DNA of 64,000 bases from Pseudomonas sp. FP1742 (GTDB taxonomy: Bacteria > Pseudomonadota > Gammaproteobacteria > Pseudomonadales > Pseudomonadaceae), in contig NZ_CP117460.1 of assembly GCF_030687145.1 (NCBI RefSeq), positions 1,860,001-1,924,000 on the forward strand, in the 5' to 3' direction. Every line of letters starts with the position of its first letter. Position 1 is the first letter of the stretch. Of the stretch, positions 43,859 to 53,627 are shown in pieces. The position numbers and the translations under genes are program-made. The notes below the pieces were generated by a model. It saw nothing but the letters and a program-made list of their open reading frames with translations. It was not told where the DNA came from and did not search any database.

Positions 43859-44821
43859 GTGAAAGCATTGCAAGGCGTTGAGGGGCGAGTGGAGTGGGTT
43901 GAAGAGCCGAGTCCTACATGCGATGTAGGACAAGTTCGTATCCGAGTGGCGGCAGCGGGGCTCAATCGAGCCGATTTGTTACAGAAAGCAGGCCTTTATC
44001 CGCCACCGCCGGGAGCCAGTCAAGCACTGGGTCTTGAGTGTTCGGGGGTGATCAGCGAGGTCGGTCCGGGCTCGTCCTGGCAGGTCGGCGATCGGGTTTG
44101 CGCCTTGCTGGCCGGGGGTGGGATGGCCGAAGAGGTAGTTGTCGACGGACGGCATGTGTTGCCGGTTCCCGAAGGTTTGTCCCTGGCCGAGGCCGCGGCG
44201 TTGCCGGAAGTGTATGCGACCGTTTGGCTGAATGTGTTTCAACTGGCTTCGCTCAAACCGGGTGAGAAAGTTCTTCTGCACGCCGGAGCAAGTGGAATCG
44301 GTTCAGCTGCCATTCAGCTGTGCAAGGCGTTTGGTAATCCGTGCTGGGTCAGCGTCGGCTCCGAGGATCGCCTGGCCTACTGTGAAGCACTGGGTGCCCA
44401 GGGTGGAGTGGTGCGCAATAAGGATCTGGAGCGCCTGAACGATCTTGGGCCGTTCGATGTGATCCTGGATCCAGTGGGAGGCAGCTACGCGGCGTTGAAC
44501 CTCAAGCTGCTGGCCCGCGATGGTCGCTGGGTGTTGATCGGTTTGATGGGGGGGCGTGAGGCGCAGCTGGACCTGGCGCAGGTGCTGGCCAAGCGTGTGC
44601 AGCTGCTGGGTTCGACCCTGCGCAATCGCGACGAGCAGTTCAAGGCCGATTTGTTCAGCGATCTCGGCCAGCATGTCTGGCCGCTGTTTGCCGAAGGGCG
44701 TTTGAGCCCGCAACTGGCCAAGACATTTGCGATCAAGGATGCCGAAGCGGCGTTTGCGGAGCTGGCGACCAATCAGGTGTCGGGCAAGTTGGTGCTGGTG
44801 ATCGACGAAAGCCTGACCTGA
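43859..44821 (+). CDS. Quinone oxidoreductase/zinc-free MDR-family reductase
   Basis: 320 residues, GTG start with TGGAGG six bases upstream. It has the MDR fold: NRADLLQKAGLYPPPPG, LGLECSGVISEVGPG, GDRVCALLAGGGMAEEV, the cofactor loop VLLHAGASGIGSAAIQL (Rossmann GxGxxA variant) and DPVGGSYAALNL. The catalytic-zinc ligands of alcohol dehydrogenases are absent, as in quinone reductases (QorA group). It would reduce quinones or enones using NADPH. Divergent from prc; a separate transcription unit. Confidence 0.9.
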   Translation: MKALQGVEGRVEWVEEPSPTCDVGQVRIRVAAAGLNRADLLQKAGLYPPPPGASQALGLECSGVISEVGPGSSWQVGDRVCALLAGGGMAEEVVVDGRHVLPVPEGLSLAEAAALPEVYATVWLNVFQLASLKPGEKVLLHAGASGIGSAAIQLCKAFGNPCWVSVGSEDRLAYCEALGAQGGVVRNKDLERLNDLGPFDVILDPVGGSYAALNLKLLARDGRWVLIGLMGGREAQLDLAQVLAKRVQLLGSTLRNRDEQFKADLFSDLGQHVWPLFAEGRLSPQLAKTFAIKDAEAAFAELATNQVSGKLVLVIDESLT

Positions 44822-44833
44822 CGACACTTAACC

Positions 44834-44923
44834 TGTGGGAGTGGGCTTGCTCGCGAAGACGGTGTGTCAGTCGACATCAATGTTAAATGACACACTGCCT
44901 TCGCGAGCAAGCCCGCTCCCACA
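44834..44923. repeat. REP pair (BIME) 6
   Basis: Inverted REP cores between the convergent oxidoreductase and HAD genes. Confidence 0.9.
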
Positions 44924-44934
44924 TTGGTTTTTGG

Positions 44935-45588
44935 TTACTTCCAGATATGGATCGGCCAGCCGGCTTTTTCGGCGTGTTCGAGCAACACCGGATCCGGATT
45001 CACCACATGCGGGAAATCCACCGTCAGCAACAGCGGTAAATCGTTGCGTGAATCGGAATAGAAACTCGCGCCTTCAAGGTTTTCCTCTTCGGCGTCCAGC
45101 CATTCCAGCAAGCGGGTGATCTTGCCTTCGCGGTAGGTCAGGGTGCCGACGGTGTTGCCGCTGTACACCCCGTGCGTCACTTCCAGTTCGATGCCGAGAA
45201 TTTCGTCGATGCCCAGACGTTCGGCAATCGGCTTGACCAAATGCGTGCCCGAGGCCGAGATCACCAGGATCCGGTCGCCGGCCTTGCGGTGGGCGGCGAT
45301 GGCTTTGGTGGCATCGCTGAAGATGATCGGCTCGATGAAGTCTTCCACCCAGGGCGCCACCAAGTGCTCGAGCTCTTGCGGCGTGCGACCGATCAGCGGC
45401 TCCAGGCTGAAGGCCATGTAGTCTTCCATGGCCAGGTGGCCCCTGCCGTACGCGTCCATCAATTCCTTGTCGCGACGCAGGAAGGATTCGCCATCGACCC
45501 AGCCGAGGCGGGCCATCTGCTCGCTCCAAAGCGAGGCGCAGTCGCCGTGGATCAGGGTTTCGTCCAGATCAAAAATTGCCAGGGCCAT
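44935..45588 (-). CDS. HAD-superfamily phosphatase, SerB/PSP-like
   Basis: 217 residues. Motif I FDLDETLIHGDCA (Asp residues 7 and 9), motif II VISASGTHL, and motif III/IV with a basic residue and YSDSRNDLPLL near 178. This is the HAD subclass of phosphoserine phosphatase-like enzymes (HAD-IB), which often act on small phosphoesters. It lies downstream of, and in the same direction as, the ABC transporter genes (34 bases gap), so it probably releases phosphate from the imported substrate or a derivative. Confidence 0.85.
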   Translation of the reverse strand: MALAIFDLDETLIHGDCASLWSEQMARLGWVDGESFLRRDKELMDAYGRGHLAMEDYMAFSLEPLIGRTPQELEHLVAPWVEDFIEPIIFSDATKAIAAHRKAGDRILVISASGTHLVKPIAERLGIDEILGIELEVTHGVYSGNTVGTLTYREGKITRLLEWLDAEEENLEGASFYSDSRNDLPLLLTVDFPHVVNPDPVLLEHAEKAGWPIHIWK

Positions 45589-45622
45589 CAGTGCAGTTCT
45601 CTCTTCAACATCAGCAAGGCCA

Positions 45623-46612
45623 TCAGGCTACCTCACACAGGGCTGTCGGATCGATGGAAAGTGCCAGGCGCTGACCATCGGGATGCAGGTCGGACGCCGA
45701 GCGGTTCAGCACATCCACCACCAATTCCACCCCCCGAGCTTCCACCCGATAGCGAATCACGTTGCCCAACAGGCTGTGGCTGCGCACCTGCGCGTCGAGT
45801 TCGCCGTTGAGGCTCAGTTCGATGGCCTCCGGACGAATGGCGATGCGGTGGGTGATCGGCCGTTGCAACAGTTTGCTGGCGCTGGCGGCGTCCAGCAGGT
45901 TGTAGTTGCCGATGAAGCCTGCGGCAAACACATCGACTGGCGCGGTGTAGAGGGTTTCGGCATCGCCGCTCTGTACGATCTTTCCCTGATTCATCAGGAA
46001 AATTCGGTCAGACATGGTCAGGGCTTCTTCCTGATCGTGCGTGACGAAGATCGTGGTCAGGCCGAGTTCGCGCTGGATCTGACGGATCTGTTCGCGCAAG
46101 TGCTTGCGAATCCGCGCATCCAGCGCCGACAGCGGTTCATCCAGCAACAACAGCCGAGGCCGGGTCACCAACGAGCGAGCCAACGCAACACGCTGGCACT
46201 GGCCGCCGGACAGTTGATGCGGGTAACGGGCGGCGAAGTCGTTCAGCTCCACCAGGCTCAACACCTCGGCGACGCGCTTGTGGCTGTCGTCGGCGTTGAC
46301 CTTCTGCATGCGCAAACCGAAGGCGACGTTCTGCTCCACGGTCATGTTCGGGAACAGCGCGTAACTCTGGAACACCATGCCGATTCCGCGTTTTTGCGGG
46401 CTCAGCGGGACGAGGTCGTGACCTTCCAGCAGAATCTGGCCGCCGTCCACCGAAGTCAGGCCGGCGATGCAGCGCAGCAGCGTGGACTTGCCGCAGCCGG
46501 ACGGGCCGAGCAGGGTGACGAATTCGCCTTTCCTGATTTCACAGTTGATGTCGCTGAAGACGGTGGTGCCTGAGTAATTCTTTTGCAGATGTTGGACGCT
46601 GACATAGCTCAT
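45623..46612 (-). CDS. ABC transporter ATP-binding protein
   Basis: 329 residues. Walker A GPSGCGKSTLL (near 36), signature LSGGQCQRVALARSLV (near 135), Walker B LLLLDEPLSALDARI and the H-loop VTHDQEEAL, followed by a TOBE domain (about 240-325), as in the MalK/PotA/2-aminoethylphosphonate transporter group. It overlaps the permease start by four bases. It powers the uptake system encoded by the next four genes. Confidence 0.93.
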   Translation of the reverse strand: MSYVSVQHLQKNYSGTTVFSDINCEIRKGEFVTLLGPSGCGKSTLLRCIAGLTSVDGGQILLEGHDLVPLSPQKRGIGMVFQSYALFPNMTVEQNVAFGLRMQKVNADDSHKRVAEVLSLVELNDFAARYPHQLSGGQCQRVALARSLVTRPRLLLLDEPLSALDARIRKHLREQIRQIQRELGLTTIFVTHDQEEALTMSDRIFLMNQGKIVQSGDAETLYTAPVDVFAAGFIGNYNLLDAASASKLLQRPITHRIAIRPEAIELSLNGELDAQVRSHSLLGNVIRYRVEARGVELVVDVLNRSASDLHPDGQRLALSIDPTALCEVA

Positions 46613-47409
46613 TCGCTTTTGTCCTTGTTCAAGATATTGGCCGCCCAGGTCAGAACCAGCACAAAGAAGAAGTAGGAAATCACCAGCGCGCTGGTGAAGT
46701 GACCGCTGCTGTTACGCATATTGTTGAGGTAGACCTGCAAGGTTTCATAGCGGGTGCCGACGAGGATGTTGGCGAACACGAACTCACCGAACAGGAACGA
46801 GAACGACAGTAGCAACGCCACCATCAGACCCTTGCGCAGGTTCGGCAGCACCACCAGGAAAGCTGCTTGAAAAGTGCTGGCGCCGAGCAATTGTGCGGCG
46901 TCCATCAGGTCGCGCAGGTTGATGGCTTGCAGGTTGTTGGTAATGGCCCGATACATGAACGGCAGCGCCACGGTGAAGTAGCAACCGATCAGAATCCACG
47001 GCGTACCCACCATCGCGAACGGCCCGGAACCGTAGAGCTGCAACAGCCCCACCGACGACACCACCGGCGGCACCGCGAAGGGCAGCAGGATCAGGATGTT
47101 CATCAGCGCGTCGAGCTTAGGGAAGTGGTAATGCACCACGAACAGCAGCGGCAGGATCAGCACCACCGACAGAATCAGCGAGCCGATACACACCAGCAGC
47201 GACTGGCCGAACGCGTCGAGAAAGCGCGGATCGCTCCACAGCTGGATGTACCACTTGAAGGTAAAGCCGCTGGGCATAATCGTCGCCGACCAACTGCTGG
47301 CGATCGAGTAGATCAAGGTTCCGAGCAGCGGCAATAACAGAATGGCAAACAGCAAATACACGATGACCCGGTGGTAGACACCGACGGGCCCCAGTTCAGC
47401 GCGAGACAT
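46609..47409 (-). CDS. ABC transporter permease 2
   Basis: 266 residues with six membrane helices and the cytoplasmic coupling loop (AAQLLGASTFQAAFLVVLPNLRKGLM, EAA-like motif near 175). It pairs with the permease encoded at 47396-48232; the two frames overlap by 14 bases. GTG or ATG start ambiguity is minor. Binding-protein-dependent family of the spermidine/iron/phosphonate type. Confidence 0.92.
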   Translation of the reverse strand: MSRAELGPVGVYHRVIVYLLFAILLLPLLGTLIYSIASSWSATIMPSGFTFKWYIQLWSDPRFLDAFGQSLLVCIGSLILSVVLILPLLFVVHYHFPKLDALMNILILLPFAVPPVVSSVGLLQLYGSGPFAMVGTPWILIGCYFTVALPFMYRAITNNLQAINLRDLMDAAQLLGASTFQAAFLVVLPNLRKGLMVALLLSFSFLFGEFVFANILVGTRYETLQVYLNNMRNSSGHFTSALVISYFFFVLVLTWAANILNKDKSE

Positions 47410-48232
47410 GGTAGCTCCTCTTCAACAGCAGCTGATGCACGATGGTCACCAGGGTCATCAACGCCACCAGCACCACGGCCAAGGCGCTGGCGAGGTTCGG
47501 GTCGAGGGAAATGTCGCCGGACACCATCGCGGCGATGCGGATCGGCAACACGTTGAAGTTGCCGGTGGTCAGGGCGTAGACCGTGGCGTAGGCGCCGAGG
47601 GCGTTGGCCAGCAGAATCACGAACGTGCCCAGCAGTGCTGGAGTCAGCACCGGCAGACCGATGTGCCGCCAGAATTGCCAGCCGTTGGCGCCGAGCAGTG
47701 CGGCAGACTCACGCCAGTCTTCGCGCAGTGCATCGAACGCCGGGTAGAGCAGCAGCACGCCCAGGGGAATCTGGAAGTAGGTGTAGAGAATGATCAGCCC
47801 GGTTTTCGAGTACAGGTTGAAATCCTGAATGATTCCGGCCTGTTTCAGCATGATGGTGAAGGTGCCGTTGAACCCCAGCAAAATGATGAACGCGAAGGCC
47901 AGGGGCACACCGGCGAAGTTGCTGGTCATGTTGGCGAACGCATTCACGAAGTTGCGCAGTTTCGAGTCGACCCGGCGCAGGGAGTAGGCGCCGAGCACGG
48001 CAATGACGATGCCGAATACGCTGGACCAGAAACTGATCTCGAGGCTGTACTGGATCGCCTGCAAATAGAACTTCGAGTTGAAGATTTTGCTGAAGTTGGC
48101 CAGGCCCCAACCGAACTCTTCCGATTGCAGGCTGTTGATCATCACCCAGAGCAGCGGGGCGATCTCGAACACGAAGAAGAAAATCGCGAAGGGCACCAGG
48201 CACAGAGCGGCCAGCCATTTACCGCGGGTCAT
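47396..48232 (-). CDS. ABC transporter permease 1
   Basis: 278 residues from the ATG at 48232 (the longer frame begins inside the neighbouring gene). Six membrane segments and an EAA-like loop (SAALLGANGWQFWRHIGLPVLTPALLG, near 180-206). It starts six bases after the phosphatase-fold gene stop. Partner of permease 2. Confidence 0.9.
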   Translation of the reverse strand: MTRGKWLAALCLVPFAIFFFVFEIAPLLWVMINSLQSEEFGWGLANFSKIFNSKFYLQAIQYSLEISFWSSVFGIVIAVLGAYSLRRVDSKLRNFVNAFANMTSNFAGVPLAFAFIILLGFNGTFTIMLKQAGIIQDFNLYSKTGLIILYTYFQIPLGVLLLYPAFDALREDWRESAALLGANGWQFWRHIGLPVLTPALLGTFVILLANALGAYATVYALTTGNFNVLPIRIAAMVSGDISLDPNLASALAVVLVALMTLVTIVHQLLLKRSYHVSR

Positions 48233-48237
48233 GGCAT

Positions 48238-49044
48238 TCACTTGAGCAACTCCTGGCACACAGGTTTGTCGTGGGGCACGCCCAGCAGTTCGCAGACGGT
48301 GCCGCACAGTTCGGTTTGTTTCGGTGCTGCGCTTTGGCTGAAGCTGAAGGCGTCGCCGAGGACGAACAGCGGCACTTCCCGTTCCTCTGGCAACAGGCCG
48401 TTGTGCGAGCGGTCGTTGTTCATGCCGTGGTCGGCGGTCACCAGCACCTGGTATCCGCCGTCGAGCCAGCCTTGCAGGTAGTCGGCGAGGATGACGTCCG
48501 CCGAGCGGGCGCTGTTGCGGTATTGCGGGGTGTCGAGGCCGTGCTTGTGCCCGGCGTCGTCGATGTTCATGGGGTGGACCAACAGAAAGTTCGGCGCGTG
48601 GCGCAGGCGCAGGCTTTCCGCGTCGGCGAACAGGTGCGAATCCGGGTAGTGGTCGTTCCAGTAGAAGTGACCGTGCTGGATCGGCAGTGTGGGGTCGTCG
48701 GTGTGACGGTCCCGGGCGGCCACGAACGGCGAACGGTTATACAACTCGCTGACCCAGTGATAGGCCGCGGCGGCGGTTTTCAGGCCGGCGTCGGTGGCGT
48801 AATGGTAGATGCTGCGCTGATTGGACAGGCGCGAGACGTTGTTGTGAACGATGCCGCTGTCGATCGGCGTAACGCCGGTCAGAATGCATTCGTAAAGCGG
48901 TCGGGACAGGGCCGGCAGTTCGCACTCCAGTTTGTAGAGCGCCGCGCGTCCTACGCCAACGTAAGCCTGCAGATGCCCCATGGCGTGGCGCGCGACTTCG
49001 TAGTTGAGGCCGTCGAGCACGACAAGGATGACGTTGTGCTTCAT
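48238..49044 (-). CDS. Alkaline-phosphatase-fold phosphohydrolase (nucleotide pyrophosphatase/phosphonoacetate-hydrolase-like)
   Basis: 268 residues. Metal and nucleophile motifs are visible: VVLDGLN (metal Asp), ILTGVTPIDSGIVHNN (Thr nucleophile region), HPMNIDDAGHKHG and TADHGMNNDRSHNG with the remaining metal ligands. It has no signal peptide, so it acts in the cytoplasm. Between an ABC transporter's permeases and its binding protein, it most likely cleaves the imported phosphoester or phosphonate. The exact reaction is inferred only from context. Confidence 0.85.
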   Translation of the reverse strand: MKHNVILVVLDGLNYEVARHAMGHLQAYVGVGRAALYKLECELPALSRPLYECILTGVTPIDSGIVHNNVSRLSNQRSIYHYATDAGLKTAAAAYHWVSELYNRSPFVAARDRHTDDPTLPIQHGHFYWNDHYPDSHLFADAESLRLRHAPNFLLVHPMNIDDAGHKHGLDTPQYRNSARSADVILADYLQGWLDGGYQVLVTADHGMNNDRSHNGLLPEEREVPLFVLGDAFSFSQSAAPKQTELCGTVCELLGVPHDKPVCQELLK

Positions 49045-49103
49045 GGGGGTTGGGACTCCGCAAAAACAGGTGTTCGAAAAGGCTCAGGCTTCACTCGATC
49101 CAG

Positions 49104-49193
49104 TGTGGGAGCGGGCTTGCTCGCGAAAGCGGCGTGTCAGTCAACAAATGTGTTGAATGTCAGTCCGCCTTCGCGAGCAAGCCCGCTCCCACA
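49104..49193. repeat. REP pair (BIME) 7
   Basis: Inverted REP cores inside the ABC operon, between the phosphohydrolase and binding-protein genes; may adjust the ratio of the two transcripts. Confidence 0.88.
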
Positions 49194-49231
49194 TGGATCT
49201 CCATCAGATCCCCCAATGGGGATCTATTGCC

Positions 49232-50299
49232 TTACGGCATATTGATGATGACTTCTTCCTGCCACTTCTGCGGCAGCGACTTGGAGGTCTTTTCCCACGC
49301 ATCCGCGTCTTTGATCGGCGTGACTTTTTTGTACTGCTCGTTAGGCAGCAGCTTGGCCTTGACCTCTTCCGGCAGAGTCAAGTGCTCGGCGCGAATTGGA
49401 CGGGCGTTGCCTTTTGCCAGGTTGATCTGGCCAGCGTCGCTGAAGATGTATTCGCGGGCCAGTTTGGCGGCGTTCGGGTGCTTGGCGTATTTGTTGATGA
49501 TGGTGGTGTAGCCGGAAATCACCGAGCCATCGGACGGAATCAACACGGTGTAGTCATCCGGATTGGCCATCTTGGCCTTGTAGCTCAGGCCGTTGAAGTC
49601 CCAGACCACACCGACTTCGATTTCACCTTTTTCCATGGTGGCGATCGTCGGGTTGGCCATGGACAGGCGGCCTTGCTTGGCGATGTCGGCGAACAGCAAC
49701 AGGGCCGGCTGAATGTTTTTCTCGTCACCACCGTTGGCGAGGGCGGCGGCCAGTACGCCGTTGGCAGCCTGGGCTGCGGTGCTTACGTCACCGATGGAGA
49801 CTTTGTACTTGCCGCTCTTGAGGTCGGCCCATTTGGTCGGTGCTTCGGAACCGTGCAGCAGCTTTTTATTGATGATGAACGCGATGGAGCCGGTGTAGGC
49901 CAGTGCCCAGTTACCGTCCTTGTCCTTGGCCCATTCCGGAACCTGTGCCCAAGTACTCGGCTTGTAAGGTTGCACCACGCCCTGCTTGACCGCGATCGGG
50001 CCGAAGGCGGCTCCGACGTCGCCGATGTCGGCTGTGGCGTTGTCTTTTTCGGCGGCGAACTTGGCGATTTCCTGGGCCGAGCTCATGTCGGTGTCGATGT
50101 GTTTCAGGCCGTATTTCTTGGCCAGGTCTTCCCAGGTGCCTTTCCAGTTGGCCCAGTCATCGGGCATGCCGACGCTGTTGACGGCGCCTTCCGCTTTCGC
50201 AGCGGCTTCGAGTGTTTTCAGATCGGTATCCGCCGCCATGGCGGCAGTGCACAGGGCAATGGTCGAGCCTAACAGTGATGCCAGGAAAAACTGTTTCAT
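49232..50299 (-). CDS. ABC transporter substrate-binding protein
   Basis: 355 residues, signal peptide ending in AAMAAD. Resembles the iron/thiamine/2-aminoethylphosphonate-type class (Fbp-like fold: MPDDWANWKGTWEDLAKKYGL, VGVVWDFNGLSYKAKM, GNARPIRAEHL). It is first in the transcription order of the uptake operon, with a long (about 350-base) upstream region to the divergent regulator gene. Confidence 0.9.
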   Translation of the reverse strand: MKQFFLASLLGSTIALCTAAMAADTDLKTLEAAAKAEGAVNSVGMPDDWANWKGTWEDLAKKYGLKHIDTDMSSAQEIAKFAAEKDNATADIGDVGAAFGPIAVKQGVVQPYKPSTWAQVPEWAKDKDGNWALAYTGSIAFIINKKLLHGSEAPTKWADLKSGKYKVSIGDVSTAAQAANGVLAAALANGGDEKNIQPALLLFADIAKQGRLSMANPTIATMEKGEIEVGVVWDFNGLSYKAKMANPDDYTVLIPSDGSVISGYTTIINKYAKHPNAAKLAREYIFSDAGQINLAKGNARPIRAEHLTLPEEVKAKLLPNEQYKKVTPIKDADAWEKTSKSLPQKWQEEVIINMP

Positions 50300-50650
50300 C
50301 CGAAGCTCCTTTGGGCGTTTTCAACGCTGCGATTGCGGTTGTGTTGGTCTAGGTCAGCAATACCTGAGCCAATTTAGGCGTCCTGGATGACATTTTGATG
50401 TCGACGACCGGTCGGCCTGAATTTCCTGTGCTCGGATACGCGGGGTGCGAGATAAGCGTAGACCATGGCTAAAGGGCTGATATGAAAGGGACTTGGCCAT
50501 AAAATTGCAGGTGTCAGAAGCAACCGTTCGGCGGCTTTGTCATCTGTCAGTCATCTGCAGTGCCTAGGCTTGCAGGCAATTGATGGAGCCCGGTTTCGAT
50601 CGCGGTTCTGCCCTGAATCAGTGCTGGTCTAGTCCAGATAGGTAACGTTA
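50300..50650. promoter_or_regulatory. Divergent control region of the ABC operon
   Basis: 351 bases without a gene between the binding-protein gene (minus) and the GntR gene (plus). It should hold the promoters and the operator for the regulator, but I see no strong palindrome or box to name. Confidence 0.45.
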
Positions 50651-51364
50651 ATGCGCATCGAGACAACCAAAGCGGTGACAGCGATCGGGCAGGTTCTGCA
50701 AGAACAGCTCGACCACGGCCTGTTGGCGCCCGGGAGCAAGTTACCGGCCGAGCGCAAGCTCAGTGAGTTGTTCGGTACCACGCGGATTACCGTGCGTGAG
50801 GCGTTGTTGCAGTTGGAGGCCCAGGGCCAGATTTATCGCGAAGAGCGGCGCGGCTGGTTCGTGTCGCCGCCGCGATTGGCTTATAACTTGATGCAGCGCA
50901 GTCACTTTCACGCGATGGTCAGCGCCCAGGGGCGGGTGCCGTCCACCGAGGTGATTTCCGCGCGTTTGCAGCCGGCGTCAGCGGCGGTATGTGCCTGGCT
51001 GCAGTTGCCGGCGCTGTCGAGCGTGATCCAGATCTGCCGCTCGCGACGGATTGACGGGCGATTGGTGTTGTACGTGGAGCACTACCTGAACCCGCAGTAT
51101 TTTCCGGGGATTCTGGATTTCGATCTGAATCAGTCGATGACCGAACTGTATGCGCGGCATTACGACTTGCACTATGGGCGGGTGCGCTTCGAGATTGTGC
51201 CGACAGCGCTGTCGGTGGACGCGGCGGCGGCTTTACGGGTGTCGGTGGGCAGCCCGGGGTTGCGGATTGCCCGGGTCAACTACGATCAGCACCAGCGGCT
51301 GATCGATTGTGACCTGGAGTTTTGGCGCCATGATGCGATTCATGTCGGGGTGGATGTGGTCTGA
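50651..51364 (+). CDS. GntR-family regulator with UTRA domain (PhnF/PhnR-like)
   Basis: 237 residues. Winged helix-turn-helix at about 20-75 (GSKLPAERKLSELFGTTRITVREALLQLEAQGQIYREERRGWFV) and a C-terminal UTRA (ligand) domain from about 95 (FHAMVSAQGRVPSTEV... GLRIARVNYDQHQRLIDCDLEFWRHDAI). Such regulators sense phosphonates, sugars or amines. Divergent from the ABC operon it most likely controls; the operator should lie in the 351-base gap. Confidence 0.88.
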   Translation: MRIETTKAVTAIGQVLQEQLDHGLLAPGSKLPAERKLSELFGTTRITVREALLQLEAQGQIYREERRGWFVSPPRLAYNLMQRSHFHAMVSAQGRVPSTEVISARLQPASAAVCAWLQLPALSSVIQICRSRRIDGRLVLYVEHYLNPQYFPGILDFDLNQSMTELYARHYDLHYGRVRFEIVPTALSVDAAAALRVSVGSPGLRIARVNYDQHQRLIDCDLEFWRHDAIHVGVDVV

Positions 51365-51399
51365 ACCCGTGCTGCGCCTGCCCACACGATATTTCCCGT

Positions 51400-53550
51400 C
51401 TACGCAGATTGTTCGCCACCGGGGGTGATCACCTGAATGCTCATGCGCGGTGTCGCCAGATCCAATCCGGCCTCATCCAGATGCCGCTTGAGCGACAGGT
51501 TGAACGCCCGGGACACTTCCCACTGCTTGATCGGCGCAGTCTTGAAGCGCGCGCGAAGAATCGCATTGCCTGACTCGAAACTTTCGACCCCCTGGATCTC
51601 CAGCGGCGACCAGATGTTGCGCCGTTGCAGCGGGTCGGTGCGCATTTTCTGGCCGACGTCGCGCATCAGTTTGATTGCCTCGTCGATGTCCATGTTCGAG
51701 GGCACCGCCACCCGGAAGATCGCGTAGCCGAATTCCCGGGAGTAGTTCTTGATGCTTTTGATTTCGCTGAACGGGATGGTGTGAACGATGCCGTCGATGT
51801 CCCGCAGGCGCACGGTGCGGATGGTCAGGCCTTCGACCGTGCCCAGGTGGCCGCCGACGTCCACGTAATCGTCGATGGCCAGGGAGTCTTCGATGATGAT
51901 GAACAGCCCGGTGATCAGGTCGGCCACCAGCGATTGCGCGCCGAAACCGATGGCCAGGCCGATGACACCGGCACCAGCCAGCAGCGGCGTGACGTTCATG
52001 CCCATGTTCGCCAGGGCGACGATCAGAGCAATGATGAAAATCGCCACGAACAGCACGTTGCGGATCAGCGGCATCATCGTCTGCGCCCGGGCATTGGCCA
52101 GGCCTTTGCGCGAGCGGGTGAGGGCGTGGTGCACGGCGGTGTCGCTGAGAATCCAGATCAGCCAGGCAAAAATCAGCGTGCCACCGAGGCTGAACAGTTT
52201 GACGCTGACTTCATGGCCTTCGCCTTCGGTGAAGCGGATCAGCGACATGCCCCAGACCCGCAGGCCGAGTTCGATGAACGCCAGCCATACCACGAGATGG
52301 GCGAGGGTGTAGAAGAAGCTTTTCAGGCGATCCGAATACAACGCATGGCGTTTGGGGCCGCGTTGGGGCTTGAGTGAATGGCGGCGCACCAGCCCGTTGA
52401 TGACCATGCACAGCACCAGCAGCACGGTGCAGATCAGCGACTGACGCAACGCGGTGCTGGTGTCGCCGGCGGAGACGAAGGTGGCGAACAGCGAGATGCC
52501 CACCAGCACCAGCGCCGGCAGATACCAGAAGGTCCCGAGGATCTCGATCGTGTCGCTCAGGGCGCGGCGGGTCAGACGCCGGGATAACGGTTGGTTGCGG
52601 ATCAGGTGTGCGATGGGCCGCCGGAAACGCAGAATGAAAAGCCCGGTGAAGATCGCCGCCAGCACATTGGCCAACGTTGCCGCCGTATGGGCCAGGTGGC
52701 TGCCGAGGCTGGCGATCAGGCGCGGGTCGTTCAGGGCTTCTCCGAAAGCGGCGAAACTGCCGATCAACCATAACGGGCGGAAAGCCTGATGCCGCAGGAT
52801 ATACAAGGCGCGGTGACGATGCGGGCCATCGAGCACGGAAAATGCGATGACGCAGATCGCCGAGAAACAGGTGCCGACCACCAGCGCATAAGCCAGCACC
52901 ATGGCCAGGCTTTTGCCCAATGACGAGGGCAGGGCGTAGGTCATGTAGACGGTCATGACCAAGGCGATCATCCACGGCCCGAGTTTGCGCAAGGCAAAGC
53001 GCAACATGTCCAGGGCCTTGGGGTGTTGCGGCAGTTCTTCGGTGAGGCCGAAGCGCATGCGCACCCGGTGGCCGAGCCAGATCAGGGCGGCGGCCAGCAG
53101 GCTCCAGACCATTAGGATCATGGCGAAGGCAAAGATGATCGGTAGCCATTCGTTGGCCGGCAGCATCAGCGCCTCCAGCTCATCCTTGGCCAGATCGACC
53201 TCTTCGGACCAGCGCGTGAGGGGGCTGTCGGCACCGGAAAATTGCTTTTCGAAACCGGCCAGGGTGCCGCCGATCAGGCCCAAAACGCCTTGTTCGGTGG
53301 TCGGCTGGGCTTTTTTGGTGACGTCGCGCAGCTTCTTCAGGTCCGCCAGGAGTTTGGTCCGCTGCTGATCGTTTTCCAGCGACTTGATGACTTCGTCCAG
53401 CGATTGCCCCAACGGCTCTTGCGCTTCTGGCTGGGCTTTAGTCGAGCTGAGCAGGCTTGGCAAACCGACCGCCTGGGCAGGGGCCATCGGCAGCAGTGTC
53501 ATCAGGCAGACAAGGAACAGACAGGGCAGGGCAAAAAGACGAGCGAACAC
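51400..53550 (-). CDS. MscS-family mechanosensitive ion channel (large type)
   Basis: 716 residues from a GTG at 53550, with a signal peptide (FALPCLFLVCLMTLLPMAPAQA). A charged periplasmic linker (about 30-110) precedes about eleven membrane segments. The C-terminal MscS core has VIGLAIGFGAQSLVADLITGLFIIIEDSLAIDDYVDVGGHLGTVEGLTIRTVRLRDIDGIVHTIPFSEI. Longer than E. coli MscS, resembling the YbdG/MscK-like class with extra helices. It would release solutes on hypo-osmotic shock. Confidence 0.88.
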   Translation of the reverse strand: MFARLFALPCLFLVCLMTLLPMAPAQAVGLPSLLSSTKAQPEAQEPLGQSLDEVIKSLENDQQRTKLLADLKKLRDVTKKAQPTTEQGVLGLIGGTLAGFEKQFSGADSPLTRWSEEVDLAKDELEALMLPANEWLPIIFAFAMILMVWSLLAAALIWLGHRVRMRFGLTEELPQHPKALDMLRFALRKLGPWMIALVMTVYMTYALPSSLGKSLAMVLAYALVVGTCFSAICVIAFSVLDGPHRHRALYILRHQAFRPLWLIGSFAAFGEALNDPRLIASLGSHLAHTAATLANVLAAIFTGLFILRFRRPIAHLIRNQPLSRRLTRRALSDTIEILGTFWYLPALVLVGISLFATFVSAGDTSTALRQSLICTVLLVLCMVINGLVRRHSLKPQRGPKRHALYSDRLKSFFYTLAHLVVWLAFIELGLRVWGMSLIRFTEGEGHEVSVKLFSLGGTLIFAWLIWILSDTAVHHALTRSRKGLANARAQTMMPLIRNVLFVAIFIIALIVALANMGMNVTPLLAGAGVIGLAIGFGAQSLVADLITGLFIIIEDSLAIDDYVDVGGHLGTVEGLTIRTVRLRDIDGIVHTIPFSEIKSIKNYSREFGYAIFRVAVPSNMDIDEAIKLMRDVGQKMRTDPLQRRNIWSPLEIQGVESFESGNAILRARFKTAPIKQWEVSRAFNLSLKRHLDEAGLDLATPRMSIQVITPGGEQSA

Positions 53551-53627
53551 TAGGCAGTCAACCTCGGATGGGCGAATCGGCCGAGTGTACGAGCCCGTCA
53601 AAATCAATGCGAGCCGGGCGTAAGGAT

